Origin: Luidia sarsii
Taxonomy: Eukaryota; Echinodermata; Asteroidea; Paxillosida; Luidiidae
DNA: 64,000 bases
Assembly (NCBI GenBank): GCA_949987565.1
Contig: OX465117.1
Coordinates: forward strand, 7,242,895-7,306,894
Reading direction: 5' to 3'
Shown piece after piece: positions 44,001 to 53,000 of this stretch; the first letter of the stretch is position 1, and each line of letters opens with the position of its first letter. A program made the position numbers and the translations under genes. The notes beneath the pieces were generated by a model. It was given only the letters and a program-made list of their open reading frames with translations. It had not been told where the DNA came from and ran no database searches.

Positions 44001-47000
44001 GTCTCCAAGGCAACCACAGGGCTGGTTGTGGTGACTATCTCTGGTGGAACTGAATGCAGGATAGAAAGACAATCTTATATTCACAGCACATTCATAGCAC
44101 ATTCATAGCACATTCATAGCACATTCATAGCACATTCATAGCACATTCATAGCACATTCATAGTGCATTCATAGCACATTCATAGCACATTCATAGCACA
44201 TTCATAGCACATTCATAGTGCATTCATAGCACATTCATAGCACATTTTACTTGCTGCACAACAATCAAAATTATTTGTTTGACGTTCTTTTAAATTTAGA
44301 ATGGAAAGTAAAATATGAAAAAAAATTACCATTACCATGGATATCAGGTGCTGTGATGAATATAAAAAAATGTGCACCGTCTGTAAACACAGAGGTCTCA
44401 GGTTCAAGTGCCCCGTGCAGTCAAAGTTTCTTGGACATTTTAAAAAAAATTGTTCCGTTTACAAATTAGAATGGAAATTAATAGATGGGAAAACTGACCA
44501 TTGACGAGAATTCTCGCGATTGCCTCTACACTTCCGATGCCATTGTCAGCGACGCAGACGTACAGGCCCTCGTCGCGCCGCGAGATCTCCCCAAAGACGA
44601 GGGCGCCGTCCGCCCCGACGAAGCTCGTCCAGCCCCGCGAGTCCGGTGGGTTGGTGCCTAGCCCTACCTCGGGCCCCCGGTTACCGGCCTCGTCGGCCAG
44701 GTACCAGTGGATCACCGGTGCCCGGCGGGCCGAGGCTTGGCACTGAAGAGTGGTGGGTGCCGACTCATTGGAGGTGGCGTTGGTGGGGACCGTGGTGAAA
44801 GATGGTATATCTGTGTGGAAAAATCCCCCAAACAAGATTTGTTTTCCTTTAAGCATAAGGCTATAGGCTACTTAAGAAGGAGACTGCTTTTTAATGAGAA
44901 AACCTGTAATAAGACGGTAATATCTCTAAGATGCAAAGTGGATTGACAGTTAGTGTGGGTTGGCAGATCTGTCTCAGTCTTTTGTGAAATTGAAGGTTTT
45001 TTATTTCAAATACAAGAGGAGAGATTGACAGAAAGAAAGAGACCGAGAGATAGAGAAAGATCGAGTGGAACAGAGAGGGGAGGGAGAGACAAGGGAAGAG
45101 AGTGAAAAGAAGATAGAGACAGACAGAGGGAGTGAGGGGACAGAGAAAGAGACAAAAAGAAAGACAGATACAGATACATACAGAAAGAGAGACATGAACA
45201 GAGGTAAGAGACAGAGAGATGGGAAAACAGATACAGAGAAACTGAGAGGGACATAGACTGAAAGAGAGACAGGGACGGAGGAAAACAGGGTGAGAGGGAG
45301 ATAGAAAGAGAGACAGACAGACCCAGAGTGAGGGATAGGGAGAGGGAGATGGAGAGGGAGAGGGAGAGGGAGAGTGAAATGGAGAGGGAGAGGGAGAGGG
45401 AGAGGGAGAGGGAGAGGGAGAGGGAGAGGGAGAGGGAGAGGGAGAGGGAGAGGGAGAGGGAGAGGGAGAGGGAGAGGGAGAGGGAGAGGGAGAGGGAGAG
45501 GGAGAGGGAGAGGGAGAGGGAGAGGGAGAGGGAGAGGGAGAGGGAGAGTGAAATGGAGAGGGAGAGGGAGAGGGAGAGGGAGAGGGAGAGGGAGAGGGAG
45601 AGGGAGAGGGAGAGGGAGAGGGAGAGGGAGAGGGAGAGGGAGAGGGAGAGGGAGAGGGAGAGAGAGAGGGAGAGGGAGAGGGAGAGGGAGAGGGAGAGTG
45701 AAATGGAGAGGGAGAGGGAGAGGGAGAGGGAGAGGGAGAGGGAGAGGGAGAGGGAGAGGGAGAGGGAGAGGGAGAGGGAGAGGGAGAGGGAGAGGGAGAG
45801 GGAGAGGGAAATGGAGAGGGAGAGGGAGAGTGAAATGGAGAGGGAGAGGGAGAGGGAGAGGGAGAGGGAGAGGGAGAGGGAGAGGGAGAGGGAGAGGGAG
45901 AGGGAGAGGGAGAGGGAGAGGGAGAGGGAGAGGGAGAGGGAGAGGGAGAGGGAGAGTGAAATGGAAAGGGAGAGGGAGAGGGAGAGGGAGAGGGAGAGGG
46001 AGAGGGAGAGGGAGAGGGAGAGTGAAATGGAGAGGGAGAGGGAGAGGGAGAGGGAGAGGGAGAGGGAGAGGGAGAGGGAGAGGGAGAGGGAGAGTGAAAT
46101 GGAGAGGGAGAGGGAGAGGGAGAGGGAGAGGGAGAGGGAGAGGGAGAGGGAGAGGGAGAGGGAGAGGGAGAGGGAGAGGGAGAGGGAGAGGGAAAGGGAG
46201 AGGGAGAGGGAGAGGGAGAGGGAGAGGGAGAGGGAGAGGGAGAGGGAGAGGGAGAGTGAAATGGAGAGGGAGAGGGAGAGGGAGAGGGAGAGGGAGAGGG
46301 AGAGGGAGAGAGGGAGAGGGAGAGGAAGAGGAAGAGGAAGTGGAAGAGGAAGAGGAAGAGGAAGAGGAAGAGGAAGAGAGAAAGACATACAGTAAGTAAC
46401 AAAGAGAAAAGGAGAGACAGAGATATAGAGAGACAGGGAGAATAGAGTGAGGCAGAGAGAGATAGAGTAAGCCAGGGAGATTTCTCTTTTACCTGGTGGC
46501 AAGATGTCCACAGAGATCTGATTAGTCCCTGCCTCACTGACAGCTAGGCAGGTGTAGGTGCCAAAGTTTTCAACGGTTATGCCAGTCAGTGACAGACTGA
46601 AGTTGGCCAGCACCTCTGCATTGGACTCTGCGTCAAAACACGGCCAAAGGAAACAGCAAGAATATCAACTGCTAAGAAACTGAAAGCCCTTAAAGGCTAC
46701 AGTATAAGCACATACAACCCTCCAACATTTTGTGTTACTGTGAAAACTACAACAGACAACTGACCTCAAAGTTTTCAGAGGCGACTGAAAGCTAGGGCAT
46801 TGACAGTTAGGGCTGTGAAACCAGGGCAAATGGATTCTGGGCCATCAGATTCCAGGCCACTGTTTCAGGTCCGCTGGGACCTAGGCCATTGGAACCCAGG
46901 CCACTGGAACTTACGCCACTTGATCCCAGACTGCTGGAACCCAGGCCACTGAAAACTTGGCCATTGGATACTGCTACCCAGGACATTGGATTATAGGCTA

Positions 47001-50000
47001 CAGGAACCCAGGATACTGATACCCAGGCAACTGGAACCCAGTTCCCTGGATCCCAGGCTACCGGAACTCAGTTCCCTGGATCCCAGGCTACTGGAACCCA
47101 GTTCCCTGGATCCCAGGCAACTGGAACCCAGTTCCCTGGATCCCAGGCTACTGGAACCCAGTTCCCTGGATCCCAGGCTACCGGAACCCAGTTCCCTGGA
47201 TCCCAGGCTACCGGAACCCAGTTCCCTGGATCCCAGGCTACTGGAACCCAGGCTACTGGAACCTTGGCCACTAAATCCTGAATCACTGGATCCTAGATTA
47301 CTGGAATCCAGGCTACTGTTTTAAAAATGCATATTTCTTTTCTTCAACCTCTTATTTTCTTTAGAGAACAATAGGTGGTCCGAGGAAGCAGACAGTCCAC
47401 AAACCTAGTGCCAGTGGTTGGTCATCTTTAAGCCACTGCAGTACAGGCATGGGGTATCCCGTCCCAACACAATCCAGCCGAACAAAATCCCCAAGGTCAA
47501 CGATCAGGTCAGATGGACGGACGTCAAAATACGGTGGAACTGATAATAAAAAAATGGGGAAAAAAACTCAATGGGTGGCTGTGAATGCTATAAAAAAAGG
47601 TTTTGAATCATGCAGGAACTTTCTCAAAGGCAGAATGACATGGACAAAAACAAATAGGAAGGGGGAGCAATGAAATGAATAAAGAGAATCTCGCGTTATA
47701 AACGTTATCAAAATAAATAAAAACTACATATATCATGTTAAACTTTACCGAATAATTAGGGATTCTCTCGTTATAAACTTTACCAAAATTAGTCAAACAA
47801 ACAAAGGAAAAATTGACAAGGTACTTTTGAACAAAGGAAAAATTGGCAACGAAAACTTTGACTGGACCAGGATTTGAACGCGAGACCTCTGGATTTGCAT
47901 ACCAGTGCTCTTACCATCTGTGTTATCAGCCATTAGATGGTACGTTAATCCAGAGGTCTCGGGTTCAAGTCTCGGTCCCGTCAGAGTTTTCCTTCAGTTC
48001 CCAGTCAGTTTTTACTTCGTTTGATTCACTAGAAACTCTCTCAAAAATTAGGAGGGCCTGATGTTTCGATCCTAGCAGGACCTTTCTTAAAGGCAGAAAA
48101 AGAGGAAGAAAACTCTCTCGTTCTCTATGTTACCGAGGACGACGACGAAGGCTTGCACCTCCACAGCTCCCAGTGGGTTCTGCGCCCGGCAGGAGTAGGA
48201 GCCCTCCTGGGACTTCTGGATGTTGGTCAGGGTCAGATCACCGTTGCCGTAGACGCTGTGGCCGGGGTCATTGGTGACGGGGACGCCGTGGAAGGACCAG
48301 AGAAGGTCGGGGGCCGGGTTGGCCTCCGCCCGGCAGCTCAGCTGGGCAGAGGACCCCTGAAGCACCCGCCGGTCCAACGGCCGGGTGGTAAAGACTGGGG
48401 AACCTGAAAAATTCCGTGGGAAAAACACGATGGCCGTTTACACGTAAGAAATGAAGGCTTAGGCTCGGGCTTAGGCTTTGGTCACACTTATCTTAGCCGT
48501 TATAATGTCACAGGCATCTAAAAACAAGCGTTTGGCCCAAGTTCCTTGGTGAATAATCTGTACTTAACAAAGCCAACAAACCTACTAAATCGGCGACAAA
48601 CCACATCCTGCAGTTTCGGGTTTTGTCTGACAGAGATGAAGCCTGAGCCTGAGAATGATCCATGGATTTGTATAGGGCCTTGGTAACACTGATTCACTAG
48701 GTAACATCGGGTGGGGGCACCAGTCAGAAGCATTCAACCAACTGCTGTGTATCTCCAGGGATCACTGGTTTTGTGTACCAGAGCTTGTGCCAACTGAGCT
48801 ACCCATCCCTAAGGTAACTGTCTTGCCAAGTCAACTATCTTTCTAGGGTAGGATCCAAAAATACAAAAGATAAATGCAGAGATTGATAGAGGAAGAGAAA
48901 AATGCAGAGACAGAGGCAGAGGTACAGATAGAGAAAGATAAAGAGACAGAGATAGAGGCACAGACATGACAGACAGAGACAGAGGCAGAGATAGAGATAG
49001 AGATAGAGACAGAGACAGAGGCAGAGATAGAGGCATAGGCAGAGACAGAGACAGAGATAGAGGCAGAGGCAGAGATAGAGGCAGAGGCAGAGACAGAGAC
49101 AGAGATAGAGGCAGAGATAGAGGCATAGGCAGAGACAGAGACAGAGATAGAGGCAGAGGCAGAGGCAGAGATAGAGGCAGAGGCAGAGACAGAGGCAGAG
49201 ATAGAGGCAGAGGCAGAGACAGAGATAGAGGCAGAGGCAGAGACAGAGGCAGAGACAGATACAGAGGCAGAGACAGAGGCAGAGATAGAGGCAGAGGCAG
49301 AGACAGAGACAGAGGCAGAGATAGAGGCAGATGTAGAGGCAGAGACAGAGGCAGAGGCAGAGACAGAGGCAGAGACAGAGGCAGAGACAGAGACAGAGAT
49401 AGAGGCAGAGACAGAGGCAGAGGCAGAGACAGAGGCAGATAAAGAGACATAAACAGAGAGAGATAGAGGCAGAGGCAGAGATAGAGGCAGAGGCAGAGAT
49501 GCAGACAGAGGCAGAGATACAGGCAGACAGTGATACAGGCAGAGACGAGACAGAGGATTCAAGTGGTCTTGAACCCGAGACCTCTGGCTTAATTTACCAG
49601 ATACAGGTCACATCCAGCCCTTAGGTGGCTGCCTACCCAAACAGTCTTAAACCATCTTTGGTAGTCTAGAATGCTAGGCTTTGAACTCACTCTGCACGTC
49701 CAGCACAGCACTGCGACTGACGGCGGTCACTGAGTTGGTGGCCGTGCAGGTGTAGGTGCCAGCGTGGTGCCTCTGGGCGGGGCCCAGGCGCAGGGTCCCG
49801 TCCACGTCCACCTCCAGCCCAGCGTGGGCCCCACTGGGCGCCTGCAGGAGCCCCGCCCCGGGCGTGGCCCAGGTGACAGTCGGGGCGGGGCTCCCCTCCG
49901 CCCGGCAACGGAGGAAGGCGGACTCCCCCGCCCGGACAGTGGTGTCGACCGGTGCGGCTGTGAAACTGGGTGGGACTGAATAGGAAAGTGGATTAGAAAG

Positions 50001-53000
50001 GTCTCAGATTTGGAGGAGTTGATTGAAGGGAGGGGGGTGTTTTGAGGAATGTCCCTCTGACTGATAGAGAAAGAGGGCTGCAACAAAAAACACTATGGAT
50101 TGGGTCTGTTTGGATCTGTCCTAAAACAAAAACAAACAAACTAACCATTGGAACATCAAGTGAACAGACAGTCAAATTTACAAATGTAAGGACGAACAAA
50201 TGGATCAAATGAACACACAGAAAAATGAATATATGAACAATTGAAGCGTTCGTTTTGCAGAAATTCTGAGTATTTTGAAGAAAGTATTCTTACAGCACTT
50301 GCACTTTACCTAATTGCCACACTTTGCTCCAGCATTCAAAGCAAATGAACAAACAAATGGATAAACAGACCGAAAAAAAGGACAGTAAAGGACAGAACCG
50401 ACAGACAGATGGATGAATGAATGAATGGACAACAGCTTATTTGTGGCAGCAGAATTGGAGGACAACTTTGACAAAGTTAGACAAAGTTCATGGGGCGATA
50501 ACTCCATAAATGGTAATAGTGACCTCATTGACCCTAAGGTCATTTTAAAGCTTATAGAAAAACCTTTTCAGCATGAAGTATGAACAACAGAGGGTGCACA
50601 CAGACACTATGAACATCTAAACCGTGAAAAAGGGGTGAAAATGTCATTTTGCCGTGAAACTAAAGTCACTGTGATTTCACGGTGCATCTTGCAGTGAATT
50701 CACCATGAAAATAATCGCTTCTCTGACCTGATAAGGACATCTTCTGGTCACTAAAGAGACAGTGGCTAGGGTGGCAAGCTCCAGCCTTGAGGGATGGCTA
50801 ATTCAATTACCAGTAGGGACCACCAGCCCCCATAGAGATACTGTGTTCATAGTGAGAATGAGTTCTTCAATAGAAAATGTGCATAACGCTTATAGACAAT
50901 GGAAAGGAAAGGGCCAAGTCCTGATATGAAAAGAAAGTGTTGGGACAAATATTCGGGACAGGGATTTGTTTAAATCTCACACGTATTCAATCTCACTTTA
51001 CAGCGCCCTCTAGCGGTGGTGCATTGTGGCCACTCACCTTGCACAATGAGCTGTGCCTGGGCACTGACAGTGTTCACACCATTGCCGGCCGTGCAGACGT
51101 AGACTCCCGCGTCCGTTGCTAGGATACCGGTGAGTCGCAGCCAGCCGGGCGCGGGCTCTTCCACTCGGTTGGAGGGGAGGACGCCTCCTTGCTGTGAGAG
51201 GGGAGGGTTTAGAAAATTAGCTAGGATTGAAACGTCATACCCTCTAAATATTTGTTTTCTTAAAGGCCCAATACAACATTGGTAAAGGTCAAAAGATTGC
51301 CACAGTTTGTGTGTTAAACCATTAAACATCCCCCAAAAAGCAATCCTGTGAAGGTTTTAGCTCAAATCTGAGAAAGTAGAAAAAGGTCAAAAACCGTCAC
51401 AGTTTTTGCACCATTCTTTAGTGTAAGAAATAGTATATGACTTGTTGAGTGAAGATTTCTAGGGAAGTACAGCATCCCAGACCGTAAGATTTCAACATAA
51501 GGATTCTATCATGACCATCTACAAACTGTGAAAATTGGAAGGAAATCTGTGGACATCGATGTTTTCCGATCTTCCCAATGTTGTATTGGGCCTTTAAAGC
51601 AAGAAAGATCAGGTGCTGTGATTGAAAGAGTGTAGCATCTTTTATAAAGCAGAAAAAGGCTTCGTCCAAATACATCGGCTACGGCTTAAAAGTACACACG
51701 AGTCTATGGAAGTCGTCAACAAGCGGCTGCAGCCAGTTCCCATAGGATTGCATGTAACTTGTAGCCGCAGCCGATATATTCGGATGCGTTCAAAGTTGGG
51801 TCTTCACCTTGGTCCATGTTATGGTCGGGTCGGGACTTCCGGTGGCCTCGCAGGACCAGGTGACCCGCTGGCCGACGGTGGCCGTCTTGTCGGCCGGGGT
51901 GGCCATGAAGACCACCGGCCGGACGGCCGTGGCCACGGTGAGGAGGGCCGAGGCCGAGTTCTGGCCCCACTCGTTGCTGGCCAGGCAGGTGTAGAACCCC
52001 GTGTCGCTCAGCTGTAGGCTGGTGATGCGTAGCGTGGTGGAGGTGGAAGTGAATCTTCCCGAGTTCTGTTTTTTTTTGGGGGGGGGGAAGGAAAGAGATT
52101 ATCGATGAATGAATCCCTATTGTTGTATAGTGGAACGTCACTATAACAAACGGCGATATACCGTACATTCGGCTATAACGAACATGCCCTTTGGCTCCCG
52201 ATTTTTTGTGTACAAAATATGAGGCCATAACTGATATAATGAACGACCGCTATACCAAACAATTTTCATGGATCCTGGGATGTTCGTTATAGCGACGTTT
52301 TACTGTTTTTAATAAATATATAACTCTCTTCATTTTTTCATATTTAACATTGTTGTTACTGTGATGAAATCTGTCTTTTTAAAGATTTATCATTTATTTC
52401 TGTAATAGGCATATTTGGCATAATGGTAATTTCCATATTTGATAGTTCTATTTCCATGTATATATTATACTGTTTCTGTCATCCAATTAGTTTGGAGTGC
52501 CTACTGACTGAAACTAGTTTCTTTTGGGCAATCCTACAGGAGCTAATTGAATGTTGTTTCTGTTGTTGTTGTTGTTGTTGGTTTTGGTTTTTGAGGTAAT
52601 TTTTTTTTAATATTGATATATTACTGTTTTCAACTATTTTCATTTGAGTGTGCTGTGATGTGTATACAAGTATCGCGGAATATGAAATAAATATAAATAT
52701 AAAATATCCTGTGATGTAGTTTTACATACAAAAATATGAAATAAAATTAAAAAAAACCTGACCCGACTGACCTGAATGACATTGTCCCGAGGGTCCAGCC
52801 ACTGGACTGAGGCGGTGGGACTGCCTGTGGTTTGGCAGGTCAGCGTGGCCGTACCGCCTACGGCCACTGCCACAGGGGAAGGGGTCAGCAGGAATCCAGG
52901 CCGCCCTGTCGGTCAAGAAACACAAGCCCTTCTCAGCTCATACAACACATCCCCCACCCCCCAGGGATGTAAGTGACCGACAAAGTCATTTCCTGAAAAT

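Noticed and set aside
44891..46613. 500-codon Ser-Pro / Arg-Glu open frames on both strands
   Set aside because: Hexamer (GGGAGA)n reads as dipeptide repeats in every frame. The only coding part is exon 10 at 46493-46627.
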